Source: Bacillus siamensis KCTC 13613 (lineage in GTDB: Bacteria > Bacillota > Bacilli > Bacillales > Bacillaceae). Taken from it: a DNA stretch of 64,000 nucleotides. Position numbers and translations under genes: made by a program. Below the pieces are notes generated by a model, which had not been told where the DNA came from, ran no database searches, and worked only from the letters and a program-made list of their open reading frames with translations. The stretch covers positions 62,001-126,000 of the forward strand of contig NZ_AJVF01000015.1 of assembly GCF_000262045.1 (NCBI RefSeq). Direction: 5' to 3'. This document shows positions 48,719-56,938 of this stretch, one piece after another (the stretch's first letter is position 1; each line of letters opens with the position of its first letter).

Positions 48719-48752
48719 TAATCCTCCCACCTAAGGGAGGACTATTTTTTAT
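48719..48752 (+). terminator. Terminator after the small membrane protein
   Basis: ATCCTCCC-acctaa-GGGAGGA then TATTTTTT. Confidence 0.75.
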
Positions 48753-48755
48753 CCT

Positions 48756-49248
48756 TTACATTTCAGCAACTTTTGGGCCGCCTTTGTCTGTGATGATAAA
48801 GCTGTCACTTCCGATTTTTTTCTTTCGATCCTTATCTTCATAAATCGTTACATGGTGCTTTGTCATTAGAGTTGCTCCTGCCATCTTAAATTCCTGCTTA
48901 TCCTTAAAGTAAACAATTTTATATTCACCTAGAATAATCATGTTAGCTAGTCCAGCTAAATAAGAAGACCATCCCCCTGTTGGCAAATTTAATGCAAATC
49001 CTAATGTTTGAACGACTGCAGCAGTCGAATACTTGTCAAACTTGGTATCGCCGTATGTAGTTCCGGCATCTTGCCAATCATCTGCAGTTGTTGAAAAACT
49101 TGGATTCTTAATATTTGAGGCGGTCTTAAGTACATTGATTGGTTGGTGGTAGTTGCTTTCAGTATCAGTCCTACTTTGATTGAGCTCTTTGGCATTTACT
49201 CCTGCCCCAAAATCACAAAGCAAACCACTTACTATTTAACTTCTTTTT
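48756..49248 (-). pseudogene. Secreted protein gene with a broken 5' end
   Basis: The 155-codon frame reads as the mature part of an exported protein: cleavage-like FGAGVNAKE at the start, then hydrophobic GFALNLPTGGWSSYLAGLANMIILG and a beta-rich tail (FKMAGATLMTKHHVTIYEDKD). Just upstream a different frame encodes a basic start (RRFIKTVVLT) after GGAGAAG, but has ATT where a start codon should be and then moves out of frame, so the signal peptide is interrupted. A TTG inside is unlikely to serve. I do not recognise the family. Confidence 0.5.
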
Positions 49249-49483
49249 TGTTAAAACTACAGTTTTAATGAATCTTCTCCAGGGCATAAAATGGGCATTC
49301 CCAATGAGACTTTCGGTTCTTTTTAAAAAAAGTTGTGTCTCGTATAATAACAAAAGTATGTTTTTAAAATTTTTGTTCCTTCTTTTATAACTGAAAATTC
49401 TCAAGGAATATATTGACCTTATTACAAATATTTAATATATTGTAAATATATTAAACTAATGGTTATTTAAGGATGATGAAGAA

Positions 49484-49912
49484 GTGAAGAAAAAACTTAT
49501 TTCATTTATCATGGTGTTCACATTAGCTGTGCTGGCTTTATCAGTTGTTTCTCCTGGCTATGCAAGTGCAGCAGAAAGTAAAAAAGCACCTGTAGTTCAA
49601 AATAGCGGACAGGCTCCTTTAGCTTCAAATTCTGAAGTACATACACAGGGCATTCCTTTCGCTAAACAAATATTAGTAAAAGCACTTAGGGTTGGTGGCC
49701 CCGCTTTAGGAAACCTTATTAAAAAGATCCCTTATAAGTGGGCTCAAAAAGCTGGTGATGCTTGTTCTAAGTGGGGGCACAAAGCGGCGGACGTTATAGA
49801 TGAACTTACAAATTTCGGAGAAACAGCTGTTACTGTGGCATTAGTGAAAGCCGGAATTCCATTAGCTGATGCTCAGTTAATTGCGAAGGTTGTTGTGTTC
49901 TTTTTGGTATAA
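49484..49912 (+). CDS. Secreted helical protein with hydrophobic C-terminus; candidate antimicrobial
   Basis: 142 aa. A clear signal peptide (MVFTLAVLALSVVSPGYASAAES, cleavage near residue 30) is followed by a Ser/Gln-rich region and then an amphipathic, cationic helical part (FAKQILVKALRVGG, LIKKIPYKWAQKAGD), a single Cys, and a C-terminus rich in Val/Phe (LIAKVVVFFLV). This is the make-up of secreted pore formers or bacteriocin precursors. GTG 49484 with AAGGATG upstream. A membrane protein follows after 74 bp, a possible immunity partner. It shares size of the Cys-to-end part and the AG(I/V)-A-V-LV pattern with the protein at 59662. Family not recognised. Confidence 0.7.
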   Translation: MKKKLISFIMVFTLAVLALSVVSPGYASAAESKKAPVVQNSGQAPLASNSEVHTQGIPFAKQILVKALRVGGPALGNLIKKIPYKWAQKAGDACSKWGHKAADVIDELTNFGETAVTVALVKAGIPLADAQLIAKVVVFFLV

Positions 49913-49919
49913 CTATACA

Positions 49920-49963
49920 TTAAAAACAAGAGAGTGAGGCTTACAACCTTCACTCTTTTGTTT
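49920..49963 (+). terminator. Terminator between secreted protein and membrane protein genes
   Basis: AAAACAAGAGAGTGAGG / CCTTCACTCTTTTGTTTT, imperfect long stem with T-rich end. It may let a fraction of transcripts pass to 49987. Confidence 0.6.
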
Positions 49964-49986
49964 TAATTAGGTAAGGAGAGATCACC

Positions 49987-50508
49987 ATGAATCTGCTTTT
50001 TATGACGTTATCAATTTATCTTTTATCTCTCATCGTCTTTTTTATTTTTATGTACAGAGGAGAAAAGAAAGAAGCTGCAGAAAAAAACACAAATGAAAAA
50101 TTTTTATTATCTACAGTAATAGGAGCTTTGGTTTTATCACTAATTCCTACTTTAGTCATAATGGTGATAATCTTATTTACAACAGGATCAGCAAATGTGC
50201 TTGTAAGCTTCTTTGAATTAGAAATAGGATTTAATCATATAGTTATTATGAGTGTGTGTATGGTTGTTTATTCTTTTACTTTTGATAATATTTTTGTAGC
50301 TGTCGGAAGGCACCTCATTGGAGATAACTTTTTCAAGTTTATATTCGCCTCGTTGTTTAGGTTTTTATTTATTTATATAGTGGGTATCTTATGTTCAATT
50401 GGGAATATCGACAATTTTAAACTATCATTAGGATTAACTTTATTTTTTCTTTTGTTAGAATGTATTTTTCCTAATAAGTCTGATCGTACCCAGAATTTAA
50501 AATCTTAA
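49987..50508 (+). CDS. Membrane protein, five helices, possible immunity partner
   Basis: 173 aa: hydrophobic helices at about 1-20, 40-65, 78-98, 110-130 and 140-160 with a Lys/Glu loop after the first. No known family signature. Strong site TAAGGAGAG before ATG. Its place behind the secreted protein suggests a producer-protection role by analogy with bacteriocin loci; nothing in the sequence proves it. Confidence 0.65.
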   Translation: MNLLFMTLSIYLLSLIVFFIFMYRGEKKEAAEKNTNEKFLLSTVIGALVLSLIPTLVIMVIILFTTGSANVLVSFFELEIGFNHIVIMSVCMVVYSFTFDNIFVAVGRHLIGDNFFKFIFASLFRFLFIYIVGILCSIGNIDNFKLSLGLTLFFLLLECIFPNKSDRTQNLKS

Positions 50509-50560
50509 GGGCGGACAATCGCTGAGAACTTAATGCATATATAAAAGGTAAAATGTTCAA

Positions 50561-50587
50561 TAAAGCAGGCTTAATGTCTGCTTCATT
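50561..50587 (+). terminator. Hairpin after membrane protein gene
   Basis: AAAGCAGgcttaatgtCTGCTT, weak T run. Confidence 0.4.
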
Positions 50588-50651
50588 GAATTAAAACCCC
50601 TCTTCATAAAATGCTTTCTCTAAGCAATTCAACTCCTCAAGCTCACACTGA

Positions 50652-50783
50652 ACCTTCCAGCTTTATACTGGTCACAACAATAAAGTAACAAGAAAGTTCC
50701 CAGGACTCTCGAATCTTGATATGCTCAATGGTACTGTTTTAGATGGTGAAATCATTGCAGCAGCCCAAGAAAGGAGTGTTTAA
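50652..50783 (+). pseudogene. Fragment of phage-type ATP-dependent DNA ligase
   Basis: The frame reads LYTGHNNKVTRKFPGLSNLD then GTVLDGEIIAA, the region between the motif I arginine and motif III (LDGEI) of ATP-dependent DNA ligases. The nucleotidyl Lys and the rest are missing. SPbeta carries such a ligase (yoqV/ligB), so this is prophage debris. Confidence 0.6.
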
Positions 50784-50784
50784 T

Positions 50785-51030
50785 TTGAGAAAGTTGTTTA
50801 AGTTTATCGTTTGTACCACGGTGACCATTCTTTCTCTGAGCATTATCACTACCGCATCTGCTGAAACCGACAATTATAGGTTTTCAACTAAGCTTACTAG
50901 CTCTGCTGAAGGTAAAATCTAAAGCTTTTTGTCTTAACCCTCCTAATTCAAATAGTGGTATAAATCTTACGAAAAACAAATTAACATTTGCTGGACAAGC
51001 AACTGGCAATGCATTGTATTCAAGGTAAAT
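50785..51030 (+). pseudogene. Frameshifted gene for a secreted peptide/protein
   Basis: TTG 50785 with AAGGAGTG upstream begins a good signal peptide (LFKFIVCTTVTILSLSIITTASAETD). The frame stops after 45 codons, while the next frame carries on as KSKAFCLNPPNSNSGINLTK and FAGQATGNALYSR. One base change appears to have cut the gene. Not recognised. Confidence 0.5.
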
Positions 51031-51049
51031 CTTCGATAAGCTATTCAAT

Positions 51050-51359
51050 TACAAACAATAAATGATTCCGACATCTATTATTAGTCTGTTGCCTGAAGTG
51101 CCATCAATTTTGCTAAAGGCTACTTCTTTATTGTCACCAGCATAAAGCACCTCTTTAATTTATTCATATTGGTAAAGTAATCAGTTTCCTAGTGCTCCAG
51201 CTGCATTATGAGTTCGTCCTGTATTTATTGCATTGTATTTAATATCAATAATTTCAATATTATTTGACTCGGCTCTTATGAAACCATTTATTAGTCTATC
51301 AATTTCAACCCACTCACCATTGCATTAATCATCTTGGAATAGCCTTATATTTTAATCAT
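51050..51359 (-). pseudogene. Decayed small phage/sporulation-type genes
   Basis: Minus-strand pieces: MIKI, then out of frame RLFQDD, a stop, EWVEIDRLINGFIRAESNN and EIIDIKYNAINTGRTHNAAGAL (end 51181). The pattern is like the Cse60/DUF2758 group of small proteins with a ...VIDIKY core. A second piece to 51050 reads EVLYAGDNKEVAFSKIDG. None is intact. Confidence 0.4.
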
Positions 51360-51541
51360 TGTCTAACCCTTCTTTTAATAAGCCTGCTTACTTGCTCCCC
51401 TTTTTGAGAAGCGAGCATATTTCAACCCCTTTCTTAATGAATCACATTTTAAGTTAACTTTAAACTGCATTATGTTGAGAATATCATCTTTAATTGGTAA
51501 GCTGACATCTAAGGAAATACTTATACAAAGCAGGTGATATA

Positions 51542-51916
51542 TTGAACAAAATAATCGGAATGACTGGGTTAATTATCTCCTTACTTGTGCATGAGTTTTC
51601 AGCAAGTGATTCATTGACTCAAAAGATCGCCATGGCTTGTCTGTTTTTGTTCTTATTGGTTTATAATTTTGAACATACTAAGGAGTTCTCTAAAAAGTCT
51701 CTGGCTATTATAGGCGCTTCCTTTATTGTACTAATGCTTGGAATTTATCAATTGCTCTTTTTTACTGGTGATTACTTTGAAAGTCGCGGTTTAAATTTTG
51801 GATTTATCCTTTTACTTGAAATTGTTTTAGTTATTGGATTAGTGACTGCTGCGCTTAGTTTAATTAAGCATATGGCAGACCGCTTAAGGAAAACACCTGA
51901 TGGTAAAGAGCATTGA
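51542..51916 (+). CDS. Small four-helix membrane protein
   Basis: 124 aa with four hydrophobic segments and a charged tail (DRLRKTPDGKEH). TTG 51542 with GCAGGTGATA upstream. No family recognised. It may be cargo or an immunity-type protein. Its 3' end overlaps the opposite gene at 51864. Confidence 0.6.
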   Translation: MNKIIGMTGLIISLLVHEFSASDSLTQKIAMACLFLFLLVYNFEHTKEFSKKSLAIIGASFIVLMLGIYQLLFFTGDYFESRGLNFGFILLLEIVLVIGLVTAALSLIKHMADRLRKTPDGKEH

Positions 51917-52097
51917 CTCTTTGCCTTTTTTTAGCTAACCATTTCTTTTTATGCCGTCTTCTATGTACATAATCAAACGCAATATCGACTTTTGCAGACT
52001 CTCTTCTGTCAATGATGAATTGATTCAGAACGATTCTTAATTCCTCATCATTTATACCGCTGTGTTTTGCACTCCATCTTAATGAACTCTTCTTCAT
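51864..52097 (-). pseudogene. Basic hypothetical protein or remnant, 77 aa
   Basis: A Lys/Arg-rich frame: DEELRIVLNQFIIDRRESAKV then HRRRHKKKWLAKKRQRV. The ribosome site is weak and an alternate upstream frame (VLVKNEEEFIKMECKTQRYK) reads like its natural beginning, so a frameshift is probable. The end overlaps the neighbouring membrane gene by 53 bp. Not recognised. Confidence 0.35.
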
Positions 52098-52410
52098 TTT
52101 TTACCAAAACTCGATCCATTACCTTTTTGACACTTTACAAAAGATCCAATCGCATTGCTCTCTTTGATAAGAGCTCTACATTTCTAATACAAGATTGAAT
52201 ATTGTTTGTTAATACACTTGGCCCCTACTTGTGTCTTAGAATTTGAAAGGCGTACTTGCACTATAATATTTGTCATTTCAGCCGATATGGAATCAACCCT
52301 CCAGAAATCAGGAGTTTCTCTTCCTTGGGGGTTGGATATAGTTTAAATCGCCAACTGATTTCCCCTGTTCGTTCTCGCAGCACTTGGCGGGTATAACTGC
52401 ACTTTATAGA
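52098..52410. other. AT-rich gene-free stretch
   Basis: About 310 bp with no supported frame on either strand. It lies between two decayed segments of the element and seems to be leftover prophage DNA. Confidence 0.5.
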
Positions 52411-52554
52411 TTAGTGCCACACCCTGGGCGTTTTTTGTTTTTGATTCACCGGTTCCGAATACTGTGCACTACAAGGCATTGGACTGGCTTTCATTTGAGT
52501 TGGAGAGGCAATAACAGCAGCCAGTAAGGGTATAACCAAGATAAATCGTTTCAA
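52411..52554 (-). CDS. Very small secreted peptide or truncated protein, 47 aa
   Basis: TTG 52554 with GTGAGGGA upstream starts a good signal peptide (RFILVIPLLAAVIASPTQMKA) followed by about 25 residues, SPMPCSAQYSEPVNQKQKTP. It could be an intact micropeptide or the surviving start of a longer gene. Not recognised. Confidence 0.45.
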   Translation of the reverse strand: MKRFILVIPLLAAVIASPTQMKASPMPCSAQYSEPVNQKQKTPRVWH

Positions 52555-52614
52555 TTAAATTCCCTCACATTTTTTTGTTAATTTCCCTTACTCCCGCCTT
52601 GAATGTTCATCATT

Positions 52615-52736
52615 GTTAGTGGAGCTACTGGCGCTGCCGGTAAAGATGGAAATCAGCATATGAATTAGCTGTTCAACAAGGATTCACTGGAACATTAGAT
52701 AAGTGGCTTGCTTCTCTGAAAAAAACAGCAAACTGA
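52615..52736 (+). pseudogene. Fragment of collagen-like phage tail protein
   Basis: VSGATGAAGKDGNQ is a Gly-X-Y stretch; one base is lost, then AYELAVQQGFTGTLDKWLAS continues. The AYELAVxxGFxGTxxxWLASL motif is typical of phage tail fibre/minor structural proteins. It has no start and ends LKKTAN. Debris of virion genes. Confidence 0.6.
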
Positions 52737-52741
52737 TCACA

Positions 52742-52772
52742 TCCCTTCTCTAACGAGGAGGGGATTTTTTCG
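52742..52772 (+). terminator. Terminator after tail fragment
   Basis: TCCCTTCTC-taac-GAGGAGGGGA then TTTTTT; still well formed, as if from the end of a late operon. Confidence 0.7.
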
Positions 52773-52883
52773 TTTTTCAAATTAGAAAAACCCAAAAGCT
52801 CTACATCCTTTTACAATTTTTTCAATGACTATGTTATGATTATTTTCAAGGGATTTTTGAAATTTTCAGAAAGAGGGGTTTGG

Positions 52884-53999
52884 ATGAGCAAGATCGCTTC
52901 TGAAGTTGTTGCTACTACACTGAATGATTGGTACATTGCTATAAAAAAACAAAAGGTAATTGAGTCAATAAAATATTACTCAGAGATAAAGAGTCTGTTC
53001 GATGACATGGAAGAGGATCAAGAAGTTCTTGCATATTACAGTTTACTAGAAGAAAGACACAAAATGTTGCTGCATTCTTCACGCGGAGAGCCATTACAAA
53101 AGCACACTTATTTCACTGAAGAGAATGAAAATTTCATAAAAAGAACGAATGATAAATTGGAATATAACTTTTATTTATTCGAAGCAATGTACGAAGCATA
53201 CAACAAAAATTATGATCGCGCAATTAACTTATATGGATTAGCTGAGAAAAAGCTTGCAGAAATTCCGGATGAAATTGAAGCAGCTGAATTCTACTCCAAG
53301 GTCTCCTACTTATACACTCTTGTTAAACAAAGTATTGTGGCACAACACTATATCAAGAATGCAATTACAATATATAAGCGACACCCTGATTATAAATGCA
53401 AACTGGCAACTTCAACAATGATTGCGGCTGCAAACTATTCCGATATGAAACGGTTTGAGGAGTCAGAAGCATATTATTTAGAAGCAATAGAAATTGCACA
53501 AGAAACAAAGGATGAATATTTGGAAGCTCAGTTATATCACAACCTTAGTATCGTGTATTCTGATTGGGACAAACCTGATAAGTGTATTAATTCTCTCGAA
53601 AAAGCTATTGGAAATGAATCTTGGATGAATTCAAATTATTATATAAATTCTTTATTCATGATGATTAAGGAACTATTTAAAATTGACGAAAAAATGAAAG
53701 CCATTAATTTCTACAATAAAGCACAGGAAAGACTCATATTAATGGAGAATAAGATATACGAAGCCAAAATTAGCATTCTATATAACCTTTATTGCGGTGA
53801 ATTAAAAAACAACTTCAATAATTGCATCCGTTATATTGAGTTTTTAAAACAACAAAATGACCTTGAAAGTGTAGATGAATTGTCCTACATAGCTGCAAAA
53901 AGGTTTGAATCAATAGGTGCTTTTGAAGAAGCAACCAGCTTTTTCAATGAAAAAATTTGGGCTGAACAGAAAATGAATCAGGTGGAGGGAATCTTATGA
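52884..53999 (+). CDS. rapK: Rap phosphatase RapK-like
   Basis: 371 aa, the normal Rap length. An N-terminal three-helix bundle (about 1-70) has the EEDQ motif with Gln46, matching the catalytic Gln of Spo0F-phosphatase Raps. TPR repeats follow (for example YDRAINLYGLAEKKLAEIP, FEESEAYYLEAIEIAQETKD, DKCINSLEKAI). Rap proteins act in the cytoplasm on Spo0F~P or on ComA, and are blocked by their Phr pentapeptide. I use ATG 52884 with GAGGGGTTTGG upstream. The phr gene overlaps its stop by three bases (ATGA). Confidence 0.92.
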   Translation: MSKIASEVVATTLNDWYIAIKKQKVIESIKYYSEIKSLFDDMEEDQEVLAYYSLLEERHKMLLHSSRGEPLQKHTYFTEENENFIKRTNDKLEYNFYLFEAMYEAYNKNYDRAINLYGLAEKKLAEIPDEIEAAEFYSKVSYLYTLVKQSIVAQHYIKNAITIYKRHPDYKCKLATSTMIAAANYSDMKRFEESEAYYLEAIEIAQETKDEYLEAQLYHNLSIVYSDWDKPDKCINSLEKAIGNESWMNSNYYINSLFMMIKELFKIDEKMKAINFYNKAQERLILMENKIYEAKISILYNLYCGELKNNFNNCIRYIEFLKQQNDLESVDELSYIAAKRFESIGAFEEATSFFNEKIWAEQKMNQVEGIL

Positions 54000-54118
54000 A
54001 AAAAATTGTGCTTTGCGTATCTATTTTAACTGTAATTTTAAGTGGGGTAGCTTTAACGCAATTGAGTACAGATTCACCATCTAACATCCAGGTAGCTGAA
54101 AGGCCAGTCGGAGGTTGA
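53996..54118 (+). CDS. phrK: PhrK signalling peptide precursor (ERPVG)
   Basis: 40 aa: N-terminal signal (KKIVLCVSILTVILSGVALTQL) and a C-terminal region ending QVAERPVGG. ERPVG is the known PhrK pentapeptide of B. subtilis, here followed by a single Gly. The export/processing site resembles other Phr proteins. It starts inside the end of rapK (ATGA). The mature peptide would re-enter by the oligopeptide permease and inhibit RapK. Confidence 0.93.
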   Translation: MKKIVLCVSILTVILSGVALTQLSTDSPSNIQVAERPVGG

Positions 54119-54129
54119 AAAATTAATTA

Positions 54130-54163
54130 ATTTAGCCCTACTCATATGAGTGGGCTTTTTATT
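54130..54163 (+). terminator. Terminator after phrK
   Basis: AGCCCTACTCATatGAGTGGGCTTTTTATTTT. Confidence 0.75.
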
Positions 54164-54188
54164 TTATATAAAAGATAAGGAGCGTTAT

Positions 54189-55213
54189 ATGAAAAAGTCT
54201 TATGTTTTATATGGGATTTCAGGAGTTCTAATTGGTGCATTAGTTATATTGTTAATCAATGCATTCTTTATAAATAAAGGTGAACACTCTGTAAGTACTT
54301 CTAAAATTAATCCAACCGAGGATAAAATCTTTTTTATCTATTCAAATCCACTCATCAAGAAAAGCGTACTCATATCCACATCACAAGGAGAAAAATTCAA
54401 TAAACGATACTTTAAGGTACCGGATATACCATATATCCAGAAAAAAAACCCCTCTTCAGACGATATCGTCTTGTTAGCTGAACATGAACCATATTATTAC
54501 ACATTAAAAAACAACACCATTAAAGAACATAAATTATCCAATCCATTTGCTTTTTGGTATCAAGGAGAGGATATTTCTGTAAAAGCCTATAATGTCGACA
54601 CCAATGGAAATGAACTGAAAGTAAATGATAAAAAGTTCAATAAAAAATATAGCCTGACTTTGCCCTCCCTAGTAACCATGGGAGAAAGCGATGATAAGTA
54701 TATTTACGTCATTCAAGGAATGTCTATGTACGTCATTGATAGAAAAACAGAAGAGATTATTAAAACGATTGGATTAGCTTCCTATGGAGATTTATTTGAT
54801 CACTCTGAAAAATATGTTGTAGCTAGCTCAGAACATGAACTAACTGTAATCGAAAAAGGATCATGGAAATCAAAATTCATAAAATATCCTGATGATCTCA
54901 AACAAGCGGACACTGTGTATTACGACAAAAAAAGCGGTAAATTTTACGTTACATATATTAATAAATCCGGATACGCCTGCTTACTTGAGTACGGTAAAGA
55001 TTTTTCTTTTGAAAAATTCGATTTAAAATTTCCGTATATGAATGCAAAGTTTAAAGATCAAAAACTTTATGTGATTTCACAAGAGGAAAACAAAAAAGGC
55101 ATTGGTGGCTATATGGGGATTTTTGATATCCGTACTAAAATAAAAAGAAGCTTAATGAATTTGATTTGCCTGAAGAAGAAACAAAAGTGCAAGACTTTAT
55201 GGTTTTAGATTAA
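54189..55213 (+). pseudogene. Membrane-anchored protein gene with 3' frameshift
   Basis: ATG 54189 with AAGGAGCG upstream. An N-terminal anchor helix (YGISGVLIGALVILLINAFFI) is followed by an extracellular part of repeated beta elements, like a propeller (DDKYIYVIQGMSMYVIDRKTEE). The current frame stops at 55208 after a basic tail, but from about 55145 a neighbouring frame gives NEFDLPEEETKVQDFMVLD and ends at 55213. An extra/lost base in the AAAATAAAAAG run explains this. It may still be partly functional. Family not recognised. Confidence 0.55.
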
Positions 55214-55250
55214 ACATAAAGAATAAGCAGGGAGGGGCTTTAATTTTAAA

Positions 55251-55619
55251 TTAAATAGATGTTTTATATGCGTTAATTGCCTGATTTCTCAAAAGCATAT
55301 TATCTTTCGTAACCATTCCAAGATTGTATGCTTGTTTGATGATATCCAACACTTGATTATCAGTTTCAGTTACAGCTCGTCCACCCGTTATTCTGGACTT
55401 CCAGTAATCAAACTGGTAATTTAACTCTGAACTGCTTTTAAGATTTTTATTATCAACTACTTTGCCATTCTCCAGCGCTTCTTTGAATTCAGTAAAACCA
55501 ATTGAACATTGCTGATTCGAACTAATTCCTGCACCTTCTGTCGCTAAACTGCAAAACGCTAAAAACTTCGGATCTTTCGTGTTATTGTAAGAGTTATTTA
55601 GACCTTCCATAACATTCAC
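55251..55619 (-). CDS. yolB: YolB, SPbeta protein
   Basis: 122 aa, mainly helical and soluble. Its start (GTG 55619, or ATG 55610) overlaps the yolA stop. In SPbeta yolA and yolB are likewise neighbours. Function unknown; I name it by order and general likeness. Confidence 0.65.
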   Translation of the reverse strand: MNVMEGLNNSYNNTKDPKFLAFCSLATEGAGISSNQQCSIGFTEFKEALENGKVVDNKNLKSSSELNYQFDYWKSRITGGRAVTETDNQVLDIIKQAYNLGMVTKDNMLLRNQAINAYKTSI

Positions 55620-56083
55620 CCTCTCTCGAATTTTACAACGTTGCTATAAATGATTTTCATGTTTTTCCCAAGACCTTCAACTTGAATCTCATTTGAAGGA
55701 AGTTCGTTCATTGGAATTTCAATGTATTTGTCCCATCCTATCACAATTTTGTTTTGTCCAAGTATAGGGTCATATTTGTATATGTTCGCTTCACCTTTGT
55801 ATAACAAATTTCTCCCATCCTTTGCTTTAATGACGGTCGAATTTGTATAGCCCATAAAACGAACTTTAATATGCAGCTTGTCACCTTTCAAAACATTTGT
55901 TGCATTTGGCTTGCTGCTTGTAATAGGCTCCCATATAAAGTCGTTTCCATCCGATGTGACAGAAAGAATCTGAAGACTGTAAAGCGGTGTTGCTTCAACT
56001 GCTTTTGCTTTCGATGTGTGAATGGAAAACATCGCTGTAACAGCAAGAAGTGTAACTGTTACTAAACTAAGAACTTTTTTCAA
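55616..56083 (-). CDS. yolA: YolA, secreted SPbeta protein
   Basis: 155 aa with a signal peptide (VLSLVTVTLLAVTAMFSIHTSKAKA). The mature part is beta-rich (LHIKVRFMGYTNSTVIKAKDG, KYIEIPMNEL). Length and start agree with YolA of SPbeta, an abundant extracellular protein of unknown role. TTG 56083 with AGGTTAAGGA upstream. Operon with yolB. Confidence 0.78.
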   Translation of the reverse strand: MKKVLSLVTVTLLAVTAMFSIHTSKAKAVEATPLYSLQILSVTSDGNDFIWEPITSSKPNATNVLKGDKLHIKVRFMGYTNSTVIKAKDGRNLLYKGEANIYKYDPILGQNKIVIGWDKYIEIPMNELPSNEIQVEGLGKNMKIIYSNVVKFERG

Positions 56084-56158
56084 TTCCTTAACCTACTTGG
56101 TATTATTTCACATGTTATTTATCGGTAATTACAGCGAGATATTTAACTTAAATACAAA

Positions 56159-56191
56159 AAAAGAACCTATTTCTAACATGGTTCTTTTCGT
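56159..56191 (-). terminator. Terminator of the gene at 56387
   Basis: AAAGAACC / GGTTCTTT with T-run on minus. Confidence 0.6.
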
Positions 56192-56386
56192 TTAGGTAAC
56201 TGTATGAGGTTTTTAACGACATATAAATGGGACTAGTGTATAAAGTTTCCTGTACATTAAAGCATGCTCACTCAAGGGAGTCTTGCTCATCCCCTTTGGA
56301 AATGAAACCATTGAAATGATTTGCAAAACTTTGTTTATGAATAAAACCATTATTTTTATTTGGTTTCGATAAGCATCTTCAATGTA

Positions 56387-56722
56387 TTAATATGCTTTAT
56401 TACTTCCCAAATACTTTTCATGCTGTCTTTCTAAAATATTAATATCCTTTTTAAGGATCTCAACTTTATATTCTTCTTTGGCTTCCTCAGATAAATTGTC
56501 GTTTAAATAGCGCCGTAATTCTTCTTCACTTTTTGTTTTATCCATACCAATTGATATGACTGGGTCTGTTTCTCCAATCCCATAGCTAAATAAGCCAAAT
56601 TCATCCCATGCACTTTGTAATACTTCCTCAGTGGATCTTTGATTTTTAAGAGGATGTGAACCTATGCTATACATGAGCACAGAACAAACAATAATCAAGA
56701 CTCCAATTAATTTCTTTTTCAT
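56387..56722 (-). CDS. Small membrane-anchored or secreted protein, 111 aa
   Basis: ATG 56722 with AAGGATGAG upstream. An uncleaved-looking N-terminal helix (KLIGVLIIVCSVLMYSIG), then an acidic, helical external part (SEEELRRYLNDNLSEEAKEEYK). The longer frame lacks a ribosome site. Located between yolA and a yokL-like gene. Not recognised. Confidence 0.6.
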   Translation of the reverse strand: MKKKLIGVLIIVCSVLMYSIGSHPLKNQRSTEEVLQSAWDEFGLFSYGIGETDPVISIGMDKTKSEEELRRYLNDNLSEEAKEEYKVEILKKDINILERQHEKYLGSNKAY

Positions 56723-56938
56723 TGTCTCATCCTTTTTATTTCGATAATACCACAAAAACACAAAATAGAAATTATTTTCTATAAACTAACAGTATCTTAT
56801 TTCATTACAGACTGGTTTTGAGAGGATAAATGCTAATACGCCTCTTAAATAACGACTCTAATTAGATTAGCATAAGATACGGTCTGTCACCGTTTGTGAA
56901 AGTAACCTCCCATACATTCACCATAATTCTCGTGAATT

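Noticed and set aside
48756..49223. Intact hypothetical gene starting at an internal TTG
   Set aside because: The mature-protein-like start and a signal-peptide piece in another frame indicate a broken 5' end.
51864..52097. Y-family polymerase accessory (YolD/UvrX) remnant
   Set aside because: Position would fit the SPbeta order, but I see no YolD or UvrX motif; left as unassigned.
52836..52883. Longer N-terminus of RapK
   Set aside because: Family begins at the MSKIASEVV start and the ribosome site precedes ATG 52884.
52884..53999. AimR arbitrium receptor instead of Rap
   Set aside because: The EEDQ phosphatase motif, 371-aa length and overlapping ERPVG Phr identify a Rap; no AimP-type peptide is seen.
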